Assembly: GCA_003116975.1 (NCBI GenBank)
Contig: BGKB01000170.1
Location: 1 to 64,000, forward strand
From: Aurantiochytrium sp. KH105
Lineage: Eukaryota; Sar; Bigyra; Thraustochytrida; Thraustochytriidae
Direction: 5' to 3'
DNA: 64,000 nt
Shown: positions 1-10,100 of the stretch, piece after piece
Layout of the letters: each line of letters begins with the position of its first letter
Position numbering within the stretch: the first letter of the stretch is position 1
Position numbers and translations under genes: made by a program
Notes under the pieces: model-generated
Database searches by the model: none
The model's input: the letters and a program-made list of their open reading frames with translations, nothing else
Told to the model about the DNA's origin: nothing

Positions 1-438
1 CCCCCCCCCTTCCCCTAAGGAAAGGTCGCTTGCTTTGTTGAATCTCATCGGACTTACTTTGTTGGGAAAATGCAAAAATCGTAGCGCAGAACTGTGAATT
101 TAGCCCCACAAGTTTACTACCATGCAAATTGGATCTGGCTGAAATCTTTAACGCACCTCAGACCCAAGACTCGCAGTGCTCAATCTTAGGCAGCAAGACT
201 TGGAAAGCCTCCAGAACGAAAGTCTGACCGTCTTTCGATGCAGTCCATAACCCGGGGATGCCGCGGACATGAATTTCACAACGCCCTCGCATGTGGTCAG
301 GTTTAAAAGCATGTGGCGAAACGGCGAAGCTGGACATGAGTGTCTGTAATACAGACGAGAATCCCCCAAGACCGGCCACTCAAGTGAGACGTTCCGGCAG
401 GATCTGGCAGCGAGAACTTCTCAAGCAAATCCCGAACA
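1..438. other. intergenic, nothing recognised
   Basis: The window opens with a short C-run followed by mixed-composition sequence. Small reading frames exist on the minus strand, but they have no recognisable domain and no coding character. I see no RNA gene or repeat here. It is probably the upstream region of the kinase gene that follows. Confidence 0.5.
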
Positions 439-1356
439 GTGGCTAAGTCATGGCGTAAACGTATAACAAGGCACCGTTGCCCAGCATTCTACAGAGAAAT
501 GGCCGACCAACAAGTAGGCGTGTATGCTCGTCTGCGCGTACATCGCAAGATCTCACGCGGTCCATGCAGTAGAGTCTATGCCGGTGAGATCTGTGTCACA
601 GGAGAGCCTGTTGCTCTCAAAGCGTATGAAGCATCTGCACGAGGAAAGCGAGAGCGCGAGCAGGAACTTGAAGTCCTCCGCGTCATCGAGGAGAAGAAGT
701 GCCCGTTCGTGGTGCGCCCAAAGCTCTATGTCCAGCAACCTTTCATTGGGGTGGAATTCTGTGCCCGTGGGGACCTTGTCGCTTTGATGGAGCACGGCTC
801 GCCATCACTCCGACAGATTCGCGGCATTGCGAAAGAAATAACCGGAGGCATTCGTTTTCTTCATGAAAATCTAATCATTCATGGTGATATCAAGCCTGAG
901 AACATTGGCATTGCGGAAGACGGGCACATTCGCATTTTCGATTTTGGTCTCGCGACAATTGTCCAGGCCGATGAAGAGGGCAGGCTTTGCAAGATTGTCA
1001 GCCCATATGGTACGACTGCATACTCGAGCCCGGAAAAGCTGCAAGGCAAGCCGCACGGTTTCGAAGTTGACTGGTGGGGGTTTGCCGTCGTGCTCTTCGA
1101 GCTCGCTCACGACGAGTTGCCCTGGCTGGGATCAACCCCGGAAGAAACCTGCAGCTTGATTTGCGAGGCTCCTCTCTGCATTCCTGGGGACGAAGAGACT
1201 GTGGCCGAGCATGAAGAGCTCGATAACGAAGAAGAGGCCTGCAATAACCTCCTTCACGAGATGCTTGCTTTCAAAGATCCCGAGGAGCGGCTTGGATATC
1301 ACGAGGGCTGGCGCGAAGTCTCGGCGCACCCATTCCTCCTCGACGAAGATCTTTAG
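439..1356 (+). CDS. small eukaryotic-type protein kinase
   Basis: This encodes a 305-residue protein that is almost entirely a protein kinase domain. Seen in the sequence: VALK with the ATP-binding lysine near residue 61, a catalytic loop HGDIKPEN (148-155), DFG at 168-170, an activation segment ending in SSPE, and a DWWGFAVVLFEL helix typical of the C-lobe. The glycine-rich loop is degenerate (SRGPCSRVYAGE). The catalytic loop has HGD rather than HRD, so the arginine that usually reads the activation-loop phosphate is missing; the catalytic Asp, Lys and Asn are present, so activity is plausible. The first ATG is at 439; a second in-frame ATG at 499 (MADQQ) starts 20 residues later and could be the true start. 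The family within the Ser/Thr kinases is not clear; no regulatory domain or membrane segment is seen. Confidence 0.85.
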   Translation: MAKSWRKRITRHRCPAFYREMADQQVGVYARLRVHRKISRGPCSRVYAGEICVTGEPVALKAYEASARGKREREQELEVLRVIEEKKCPFVVRPKLYVQQPFIGVEFCARGDLVALMEHGSPSLRQIRGIAKEITGGIRFLHENLIIHGDIKPENIGIAEDGHIRIFDFGLATIVQADEEGRLCKIVSPYGTTAYSSPEKLQGKPHGFEVDWWGFAVVLFELAHDELPWLGSTPEETCSLICEAPLCIPGDEETVAEHEELDNEEEACNNLLHEMLAFKDPEERLGYHEGWREVSAHPFLLDEDL

Positions 1357-1474
1357 AAATTTTCCCTTTAGCCAACGAAGCCTGCGCAAGCTTTCCATAA
1401 TAGAATTTACGCTATAAACTTTGGAAGCTCAGTTGTTTCCGTGACCTAAAAGAGAAGATTACTTATTCTAGTAA

Positions 1475-4400
1475 TCACACATAATCGAGCGATGTGCTCC
1501 TGCAGTCCTCGAGAGACGCGGCTCTTGCGATCGAGGACGTTTCCTCTTCGGGTGTATTTTGAGGCGCTTGCGCGTTCGTCTGACTCGACTCAGTATCCAG
1601 TATTTCTACGTTTGTCACATACACCATCGAACTTGCTTGCGGCAGCAAACCAGCCGCCGCTGCTATTTCCTCGCGGTGAAGATCAATTGAGATGCCCTTG
1701 CTAGGTGCTTTCGTTTCTGAGGGAATCTCCTTGAGTGGCCTGGAAGCATCTTCGGCAGGGCCAGACTGCCCCGACTCTTCTGCATCGCTGCCTTTTCCGG
1801 GAGCTCGTAGCTCAGCAAGAATTGCAAAGATCGAGAGGGCTGCCCCGAGGCACCCGAGCGCAATGACGACACTCTGAAGAGTTTTCTCGCTTCTACTTTC
1901 CGTAACGAGTGAATGCGTTAGTCCGCATAGGCCGAGAAGCAGCAAAAGGATAAGCATGAGCTGCGCAAAGTGCTGATTGGAGATGACTCCACCTGTTCTC
2001 GAGTCATCATAGGGCTTGACCACCTGCACCACGGAGAGAAAGAACGAGACAAAGGCCACAAAGCAAACCACTGCAATGGCCGCATGCGTTTGGGTCATTA
2101 GCACAAAGCCTGACGTGAGCAAAAATCGCCTCGCGAGCTCAATACTCTCATAGAAGCCAACGCGTTCTTTGTATGGAGTCCACAAAAAGTTTGAGGCCCT
2201 CTTCCAGACGGGTCCGAGCGATTTTTGCTTGAACCAAAGACCAAAGAACAAGAGAGCTGTGCCGGTTGGGTAGACAGCAATCATGATGCCCGCATAGGCG
2301 CGAAAAATGGCGCTTTCGGTCGATGCAAAGTCAATTTTGTGGTCAGCTTGCAGGGTTTCAAAGGGATCGGTGTCGCCTTCAAAGCGCTCGAAGGGCTCCT
2401 TCAAAAAGGCGCGTACAATTTGCGCCGACACGCTCGAGTACACGACAAAGAGCAATTCGAGCCCAAGCCAAATGGCCCATCCGAGCGCAGCGTCGTAATT
2501 GCCCCGCCAACGGAAGCACAATGCGGTGAGGCCCATGAGAGCAAGAACGGCGAGAGGCCAAAGAGTAACAGCCAGGAGCGAGCTGTAAAAGTTCACTTCC
2601 ACGCTCGCACACCCAATTCTAAAGAACGTTGTCAGGCCGCCCAGGTTCCCCGAGGTGATAAAAGTTAACGCCGCACCATCTATCCCGCTCGACGTAAGGA
2701 AATCGGTGGTCACGAGAAATTCGCAGTAGATTTGAAGAAAAACAATCGCTAAACGCGCCTTGACGGAAATACTCTCCAAGCGTGATATGTATGTGGCGCA
2801 GAACGCTGTGGCGCAAAAAGTTGGACTTGGTAATTCACGTTGGGCCGAAGAAGATCTCGAGCTCTTTAAGCCTCCCCAGAACACGATAATCGCCACAAAG
2901 AGAAGACCCATGACTGCCATGCTTGCGATCCAAACATTAAAGAGGATTTCATCCATGCGCGACGCCTCATCCGTGCACTCCTCACATACACCTTTTAATC
3001 GGATCCCAAAGCCATCGTGACACGACGAGCACAGAACACCCGTGTGAAAGGTCGTGCAGTAGATGTCAGACCCCGAAATGGAACTCGGCTTATCGTCCAG
3101 TCGCCGCGCGCCAGCTCGCTCCGGTTCGCAATATGTGGCCCTTCTGCACTCGTGAATGTCGAGACTGCGATTAGAGAACCGCCAAAACCCGGCGCTTAAT
3201 GGCACCGTGGCGATATTGAGACCAGTGCTGTTGCACTGGAGCGCGCCTTCAGGAAACCTGTCATCGTCACAGGCAAGTGCAGTCCCAGTATCTTGGTTGT
3301 AAAAGGTGCCCTCCTCTGCCAGACAAGCATCAATCGAGGTCGAGCCCTCTCCTTCGGTCTCGGGGCGTGAGGACGGGCACTGCAGACATGCGAGCGACGC
3401 ACCGTCATTGTAAAAGCCAGCCTTGCAAGGCGTACAACTAGTGGCATCGCTGTTTTCCTGTCCGGGTGGGCAGGTGAAATCATCAATGCATCGCGTTGAG
3501 CCATTCGCAATCGTCGTTGTCCCATCGGAGCACGGCTCGCAAACCTCAAGCCCAAAGTCAGCCTTGAAGAATCCAAGTGCACAAGCTTTGCAGCCATTTC
3601 CAGTGTACTCCTGACCGGGAGCACACGTGCACGCAGTCGATCCTGCGTCTTCTGTGACCATGGTGTGTGGACACGCCTCGCATGCTTGCATACCATATGC
3701 GGGCTTGAAGCTGCCCACGCGGCAGAGCTGGCATGCAGACCCTTCGAGAGTGAGTCCTGGGGCGCAGGAGCACTCGAGGTCAGTCGCGCTCGGGTTTTGG
3801 ACAAAGTTGCCGAGGCATGCACAATCTTCGATCGTCGGATACACTGGGTGTACAAAGGCTCCCGGCGGACTTGATCGAGCAGAGTTTTGAGGACATTTGT
3901 CCGCGCAGTTTTGGCCATAATGTGTGTCATCGCACTGCTCGCAGGCGACGCCAGCGAACTTGGGCTGGCAGTCACAGACCCCGGCGGCATAGGACGTGGA
4001 GAAGAGGCCGAAGCTATCCCGCTCGTCATTAAAAGTACTTGAGAGGCCTTCATTTGCGCAGACCCCACGGCCTCGCGTGCATTGCGATGCGCAATCTGCA
4101 GCGGTGTTCTCAAAGAGTTCAACGCCATGACTGGTTGCAACCCAGAGGTCGAGATCCCCGTCTCCATCCGTGTCTGCGATGACGGGAAGAGATTTCCCGG
4201 ACCCGAATTGGTAGTTTCCTAATGTGTCAGGGAGCTGGCTGACTTCACCCAAGGAGAAAGATGGTTTGCTCGGTGTGCCATGGTTGATGAAAAGCTGAAG
4301 AAAGTTATTTTCTCCTCCAACCAAGATATCGAGGTCTCCATCGCTGTCGATATCAAAGAATGTCATCTGGCATTCCTCGCGCTCGCATTTCGAAATGATG

Positions 4401-6253
4401 AGATTGTCTCCAAGCGGGTTTTCAGTGTCGTCGAGACGAGTCAGATCTTGTTTGTCGAAGTCAATTTGGTAGGCAATGATCTTCCCAGTGATCCAGTTCA
4501 CGACAAAAGCAAGAATTCCTTCGCCATCGAGGTCGCCAAATGCAAGGCTTACGGCACCCCTAACGTCTCCTTTGACAAGAGTGACGTCGCCCATGTTTTT
4601 CATTTGGCCGGAGGCGTCCTGCTCCCACCAGGAGGCATCGACGTCGTATTTGTCGTAGGACGTTCCATATCGTGAAAGTACAATTGCCTTCAGCATGGTA
4701 GTATTAGAGTTTGCTTCGCGGGGCAGAAAGTTGGCCTGAACGTGGCCTGGAAACTCGCCCGCGCTAGCGAAAATATTTCGAAAATTGTCGGGCCCGACAT
4801 GCGTAAAGCTAGAAGCTGCACCGTCGTTGCGGAAAAGATGAATTTTACGGTCTGCATCGTTTCCGACAAAAGCATCGAGGTCCCCATCCCCATCTGCATC
4901 TGCGAATGAAAGACTGAGCGCATTGAGCGATGTTTTGAGCGACTTGGCAACGTGCACAAGCGGATTGGCGCTAACGTTATCTTCAACGCCGATCGCCACG
5001 AAAGCGCTTGGACGTTGGCTTCTCCTTGCAAGACGCTGGAATCTGTGAAAATTGGTGCCGTAAAATGCATCGACAGTACCCTTGCCATTCAGGTCCGCAA
5101 AGGCAAGCGTTGTCGCGCATGTATAATCACGCCAGCCAGATGTATCACATTTTGGCTCAGTCTCATGCGCTCCATGCAGCGGATTTACAGAATCACCCAC
5201 CAAAGAAAAGACAGCTTTGGTGGAGGACCCTATGTTGCGAAAGAAAAAGGTTTGGAAGCTCTTGCTCGTCGCAATTACATCGAGAAGACCGTCGCCATCA
5301 AGGTCGACAGCAGCCACATCTGTAAGTTGGCCGACACTGGAGAAAGAAATGTTGCTTGTCTCGAAGAGTGGGGACTCTTTGGAGCCAACGTTTTCATAAA
5401 TGGTAATATCTTGGGGAAGGGTTTTTTCCCCGGTGCCTTGGCTTTTTTTAGCAACCACGCAAAGAAGATCAAGGTCGCCGTCATGATCAATATCGATCAG
5501 ATTCACGCTATCCGCCCAAATGCTCGTTTCTTCAACCATTTCAGGAATGAGATTTCGGAAAGGGTCTGTGGCCGAATTGCCGGGAGCTGCTCTGAAGATG
5601 CCATTCCTATCATTATAATAAACCACAGGGCGCCGGTCGGCACCGAAAGAGCTACTACCTCTTCCCGCGCCGTCCGAGTAAATTAGGTCCAGGAGGCCGT
5701 CCCCATCGAGATCGCCGAGGTCAAAACTTGGATCTAAAGCGTCCTGATAGCGTGGCTTGACCTTTGCGAAAGGGTAGGCAATCGGACTTTTCGAATCTTT
5801 GGTGAGTACTTCAAAGGCTGGTGCAGTCTTGGTTCCAATGTTGTGCAGGTAGGCAATGCCAAATTTGGACTGAACGTAGTCAGCAAGAAGGAATGCGTCG
5901 AGGAGGCCATCGCCGTCAAGGTCGGCGAACCGCAGGAACGATTTCCTGTAATTCTGGTTACCGAAAACAGTATTAACAATGAATGCGTCTGCCGTTTGCG
6001 CAAAGGAAGGGAGCTGCTCGCTAGCATACCTGCACGCCCCAAAGCCCGGGCCTGTCTGGCCATTCGCACTGGCGAAGCCTGAGAAGCAGGACCCACATAT
6101 GGCGCTGTCTTCTCCCTCTCCAGGCCAGCGTCCTTGCAGCTCGCAAATGCGACTTGCATCCGAAGCGGAACCAGCAAGCTGCGCCCGCGCGCTGCGCCCG
6201 GCCACAAACGCAATGACCAGGATAGCTATCCACCTGCACGCCAGTGGCTCCAT
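1475..6253 (-). CDS. secreted/membrane FG-GAP beta-propeller, EGF and Cys-rich multi-pass protein
   Basis: The protein has 1592 residues. The open frame extends 318 codons further upstream, but that part is low-complexity, so I take the ATG at 6253, which gives a clean signal peptide (ACRWIAILVIAFVAGRSARA). Residues about 100-700 hold about nine FG-GAP/VCBS repeats with the calcium-loop pattern DxDGDGxxD (e.g. DLDGDGLLDAFL, DTDGDGDLDLWV), expected to fold as an integrin-alpha-like beta-propeller. An EGF-like part (about 705-790) and GCC2/GCC3-type Cys-rich repeats (CxPG..., to about 1080) follow. From about 1105 to 1490 there are many hydrophobic segments, including a conserved-looking stretch near LWTPYKERVGFYESIELARR, then a hydrophilic cytoplasmic tail. 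The layout suggests a surface receptor, adhesin or channel; ligand and activity are unknown. Similar ectodomain plus multi-pass proteins occur in stramenopiles. Confidence 0.85.
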   Translation of the reverse strand: MEPLACRWIAILVIAFVAGRSARAQLAGSASDASRICELQGRWPGEGEDSAICGSCFSGFASANGQTGPGFGACRYASEQLPSFAQTADAFIVNTVFGNQNYRKSFLRFADLDGDGLLDAFLLADYVQSKFGIAYLHNIGTKTAPAFEVLTKDSKSPIAYPFAKVKPRYQDALDPSFDLGDLDGDGLLDLIYSDGAGRGSSSFGADRRPVVYYNDRNGIFRAAPGNSATDPFRNLIPEMVEETSIWADSVNLIDIDHDGDLDLLCVVAKKSQGTGEKTLPQDITIYENVGSKESPLFETSNISFSSVGQLTDVAAVDLDGDGLLDVIATSKSFQTFFFRNIGSSTKAVFSLVGDSVNPLHGAHETEPKCDTSGWRDYTCATTLAFADLNGKGTVDAFYGTNFHRFQRLARRSQRPSAFVAIGVEDNVSANPLVHVAKSLKTSLNALSLSFADADGDGDLDAFVGNDADRKIHLFRNDGAASSFTHVGPDNFRNIFASAGEFPGHVQANFLPREANSNTTMLKAIVLSRYGTSYDKYDVDASWWEQDASGQMKNMGDVTLVKGDVRGAVSLAFGDLDGEGILAFVVNWITGKIIAYQIDFDKQDLTRLDDTENPLGDNLIISKCEREECQMTFFDIDSDGDLDILVGGENNFLQLFINHGTPSKPSFSLGEVSQLPDTLGNYQFGSGKSLPVIADTDGDGDLDLWVATSHGVELFENTAADCASQCTRGRGVCANEGLSSTFNDERDSFGLFSTSYAAGVCDCQPKFAGVACEQCDDTHYGQNCADKCPQNSARSSPPGAFVHPVYPTIEDCACLGNFVQNPSATDLECSCAPGLTLEGSACQLCRVGSFKPAYGMQACEACPHTMVTEDAGSTACTCAPGQEYTGNGCKACALGFFKADFGLEVCEPCSDGTTTIANGSTRCIDDFTCPPGQENSDATSCTPCKAGFYNDGASLACLQCPSSRPETEGEGSTSIDACLAEEGTFYNQDTGTALACDDDRFPEGALQCNSTGLNIATVPLSAGFWRFSNRSLDIHECRRATYCEPERAGARRLDDKPSSISGSDIYCTTFHTGVLCSSCHDGFGIRLKGVCEECTDEASRMDEILFNVWIASMAVMGLLFVAIIVFWGGLKSSRSSSAQRELPSPTFCATAFCATYISRLESISVKARLAIVFLQIYCEFLVTTDFLTSSGIDGAALTFITSGNLGGLTTFFRIGCASVEVNFYSSLLAVTLWPLAVLALMGLTALCFRWRGNYDAALGWAIWLGLELLFVVYSSVSAQIVRAFLKEPFERFEGDTDPFETLQADHKIDFASTESAIFRAYAGIMIAVYPTGTALLFFGLWFKQKSLGPVWKRASNFLWTPYKERVGFYESIELARRFLLTSGFVLMTQTHAAIAVVCFVAFVSFFLSVVQVVKPYDDSRTGGVISNQHFAQLMLILLLLLGLCGLTHSLVTESRSEKTLQSVVIALGCLGAALSIFAILAELRAPGKGSDAEESGQSGPAEDASRPLKEIPSETKAPSKGISIDLHREEIAAAAGLLPQASSMVYVTNVEILDTESSQTNAQAPQNTPEEETSSIARAASLEDCRSTSLDYV

Positions 6254-7197
6254 GGCCGCGGTCTCCTCCGCCTCCTCCTCCTCCTCGACCTCGCTTTCGC
6301 CCGGTCTCCACTCTTGCGCTGAGACTGAGCAAGCGCTTGCGGCTGACGCAGCTCGAGGCCAAGGCAGCTCCGATGCAGGCAGCAGCTCCGGCCGCGCGGG
6401 CTTTCGCAAATTGGTGCTTGCGGATGCTCGCTGACCACCAAGATGCTCGTGGGCAGCAGCCACGCAGAGCGGGCCGAGGCGCGCCTTCCCCCGTTCTCCC
6501 TTCCGGCGCCCGCCGCCCTCCCTTCCTGGCCCCGACAGCGACTTGCGATTTTGCTCGCGCCGATTACTCCGCACGCGCCCCGCCGCGCGGACCGACGCGA
6601 GCCGTCCCGGCGGCCATAGCGGCCATGGCGGGCGCGACGTGAGTGAGCCGCGTCGAGCCGCGTCGAGCCGCGTCAAGTCGAGTCGAGTCGCGTCAAGTCG
6701 AGTCGAGTCGCGTCGAGTCGAGTGATCGATGCGGCCGAACGTGTCCTGGGACGAGACCGGGGAAGAGAAGCGGAGAGGGAAGCGAGGAGAACGGGCGGCT
6801 GCGGGGAAGAGCGCTCCCCCGCCGCACCCGTTCTCCCGGACGCGGCCCCACAGAGTAGTGGCCGGTCCCCGCACTGCGCACAGTCCACGCGAACAGCTGC
6901 GGGCGTCTCGCGCTATGAGGTCGGCGCCGCGGCGCGCAGCGGTCGGCGGCCGCGCGGAGAGAAGGGAAAGGGGAGGGCGCTGCGCCGGCGCGAGGGAACG
7001 AGGGGCCCAGCGAGCGCGGGCCGGCGAGGATCGCGCGACGGGGATGCAGCAGCGGCCGGCGAGCGGTGGCCCAGTCAGGTGTGATCGACTGGCGTGCCGG
7101 CGGCTATCAGGAACGAGGGAGGGGAGGGATTCGAGCGACAAGGAGAAGAGCGGGAACGGGCTGCTACTGAGAAATTGGCTTACTGTCAATCTATGAG
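6254..7197. other. GC-rich upstream region of the FG-GAP gene
   Basis: About 0.9 kb between the start of the FG-GAP protein gene and the 3' end of the protease-LRR gene. It is GC-rich and contains a block of degenerate repeats at 6645-6723. Long frames across it are low-complexity and I reject them as coding. It should contain the 5' UTR and promoter of the minus-strand gene. Confidence 0.6.
6645..6723. repeat. degenerate pentamer-based tandem repeat (GAGTC/GCGTC/AAGTC)
   Basis: About 80 bp made of tandem GAGTC, GCGTC and AAGTC pentamers, with longer units of roughly 20 bp recurring. It lies 400 bp upstream of the FG-GAP gene start. A shorter and weaker patch of the same AAGTC/GAGTC pentamers is present near 61676-61710. 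Confidence 0.8.
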
Positions 7198-10100
7198 CTA
7201 AGCACATGTGATGTACTCGCCCGATGTGACGTCCTTTTTCTTGATGTCGAAGCTGAACTTGGGAAAGTACTTACCGCAATAACCATAAGTGGGCAGGAAG
7301 TCGAAATCCTCCAAATTGGTGAGCTTCGAGAACGAGCTCGGCATGTCGGTGAGGTGATTGTGGTGGATCCATAGTTGTGTCAGTCCAGTGAGACTATTGA
7401 AGACCGAGTCCCTGATGGTTTTGAGATTCTTGATTTGGGAAAGCCTCAATGTATGGAGACGTGTCAATTCCGAGAAAGATAAAGGCAGCTCTGACAACTT
7501 GCTATCGTCCGCATAAAATTGACGGAGCTGAGTGAGCTCACCGATGCCCTCGGGAAGCGCGGATACGTCTGTGTTGGTGATTGTCAGCTCGGTGAGCGCG
7601 CTCAGCTTCGTCAAGCCATCGGGAAGATAACTGAGGTCTTCATTACCCAGGAAGTGAAGCTCTTTGAGGACACTAAGACTGGTCCAGACCTTTGGAATTT
7701 CCGTAATGTCATTGTATCGAATGCGCAGCTCCGTGAGAGAAGTGAGTCGTGTGATATGATCGATCGAGATGATTGCGTTTGAATTGCATTCAAGCCACTT
7801 CAGGTTGCTCAGAGAAGAGAGTGGATCAAGTGACGTGACCTTGTTCTTCTGAAGATCAAGCCGTTCCAGCTTGGTCAGGCGTGCCAGTTCGTCAATTGAT
7901 CTGATGTTGTTCTCAAAGAGTTCGAGCTCTTTCAGCTTGGTCAGAGACGAAAACCCCAAAGGAAGTTCGTTCAAATCATTTTGCACAAACCTGAGCGTTT
8001 CGAGGTTGGACAGCGTTGTTAGATGCGGCGCGGCATCGAGCTGCGGGTTCTCCTCCACGATGAGATGCGTAAGTGCAGTGAGATCGGTAAAGCTCTTCGG
8101 CAAGCTCCTGAAATTATTTCCGTTGTCCCAGAAGAGCAATTTTGTAAGCGACGAGAGCTTCCCGAAGGACTCCGGTAAGCCCGTGAGAGGGTTTTGGGAC
8201 AGCGTCAAATACCGAAGCGACGAGAGAGAGGTGAAAGATGCAGGGACGGTTTCGAGATCGTTGTAGACGAGCACCAAATGGTACAGATTCGAAAGCCGTC
8301 CAATTTGCGACGGGAGCTCGGGGATCTTGTTGTTGCGCGCGAAAAGTCTCTCCAAATTTGTGAGGTCAGCAAAGTCGTCAGGAAGCTTTGTGATCTTATT
8401 CCGACCAATGTTCAAGTATGTGAGGGCAGTTAACTTTGGAATGAAGGATGGAAGATCCTCACCCTCTCGAAGAGCCCGGCTCAAATCAAGATGACGAAGA
8501 TTGTGCAGGTTGCTCATGCTCTCCGGGAACGACTTCGACGACGAATCAAATCTCCTCACATTTCCATCTTCCTGATAGAGCGTGAGAAAGCTGAGCGCAG
8601 AGAGCTGCCCAAACCCTTGAGGGAGACTTGTCAGTTTGTTTCCCCAGAGTTGAAGGTGCTGGAGATGTGACAGACTGGTAAAACTATCCGGGATACTCGA
8701 GAGACGATTTGAAGAAATGGAGAGCTCCGTCAGAGCGCGAAGGCGACCAAAGCCGCTTTGCAAGCTTTGAAGAGAATTCTTCGACAGCGAGAGATAGACG
8801 AGAGAAGTCAATCCTGTAAAGCTTGGTGGAAGACTTGAGATCTTGTTTCCCTCCAAATCCAAGCTCGCAAGATTTGACAACTTATCCCACTCCGTTTCAT
8901 CAAGGTACCGGATGCTGTTCGCTTGCAAGTTGAGCTGCTCCAAGGCCGTGAGAGAGGCTAGCTTGCTGGGAAGCTTGGAGAAGTCGTTGTTCCACAAGCC
9001 AAGAGTCGAGAGCCGTGAGAGGCTCGAGATACTCTGAGGAAGCTCGCTCAACTCGTTGTTCTTCGCCTCGAGAACTCGCAGCGATGTCAGTGCACCCAGA
9101 CTCGACGGAAGCGACTCGAGTTTGTTGTCGTCGAAGTGAAGACTGCGAAGGTTTGAAACGGTTTCGAACAGTCCACTTGGCACGCGTGTGAAACTGTTGC
9201 CACTCAGATCTAATGTCCGCAGTGAGGAGGTCAGAGATCCCCATGGAATCTCAAAGTCCTCATCGATGCCCAAGTTGCTGAGGTCGAGGGTTTCCAGTGC
9301 TTGGAAACCCTTAAGGTCATCGAAGACATCCTCGTCATACTTAAAGCAGGCAATGGATTTGGTCGTATCGAGATCGCAGTCCACGGTGTCGCATGTGCAG
9401 TAGTCCTGATGCAGACAATCGTACACGGAACCCGGCTTGTTAGAACATTTGTGTTGCGTGGGCGCGGCGGTCGGCGCGGGCTGGACTGTCGGTGCACTTG
9501 GTGGTAGCGTGAACGTAGGAGCCGGTGTGCCGCCCGAGTTGTCGACGATTTCTGCATATGGAGTGAAGGTAACATTCTGCTGCAAAATGTGCCCTACAGA
9601 AAGGGAGTCGCAATTCTCAGCGAAACTTAGGGACTTGACATCGAGGAAGCGCTTCGGCTGCGCAGACTGCAAGAGAAACACAGACTCCAAGCAGAATCCA
9701 TTGTTGTAAGGTTTCAGCAACCATTTGCAGGAATCCTTGGCGCAAAAGTCCGTGACTCCGAGTTTGTTTTTTCCCGAGACACTGAGGAAAACCTTGTGGA
9801 CCTCAGAATATAGACGCACATGCAGAGCGTCCACCGCAACGACATAGAACAGTGACGTCTGGGGTGCCGCGGCAGACACTTTCCTCTCCAAGGACTTCAA
9901 TAGAAATCGTCTTCCACGCGCCTGAATGTCAAGGTTTCTGTTCCTCTCCGCATTCATCAGAGCGTATGTAGGCTCGTCCTCATCATAGACTAGAACTTCA
10001 GTTGTTCCCGAGGGAGCAAGATATTTTTCCGTGATATCGTCACCGTTCGCCTTGAAGCGAATCGAGGCCGCACCTTTGCACTTGGTCGATGTCTCGAGAG

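Noticed and set aside
6254-7207. 318-codon N-terminal extension of the FG-GAP protein
   Set aside because: Low-complexity Ser/Arg/Pro sequence and a repeat tract; the ATG at 6253 gives a standard signal peptide. An upstream exon cannot be excluded without RNA data.
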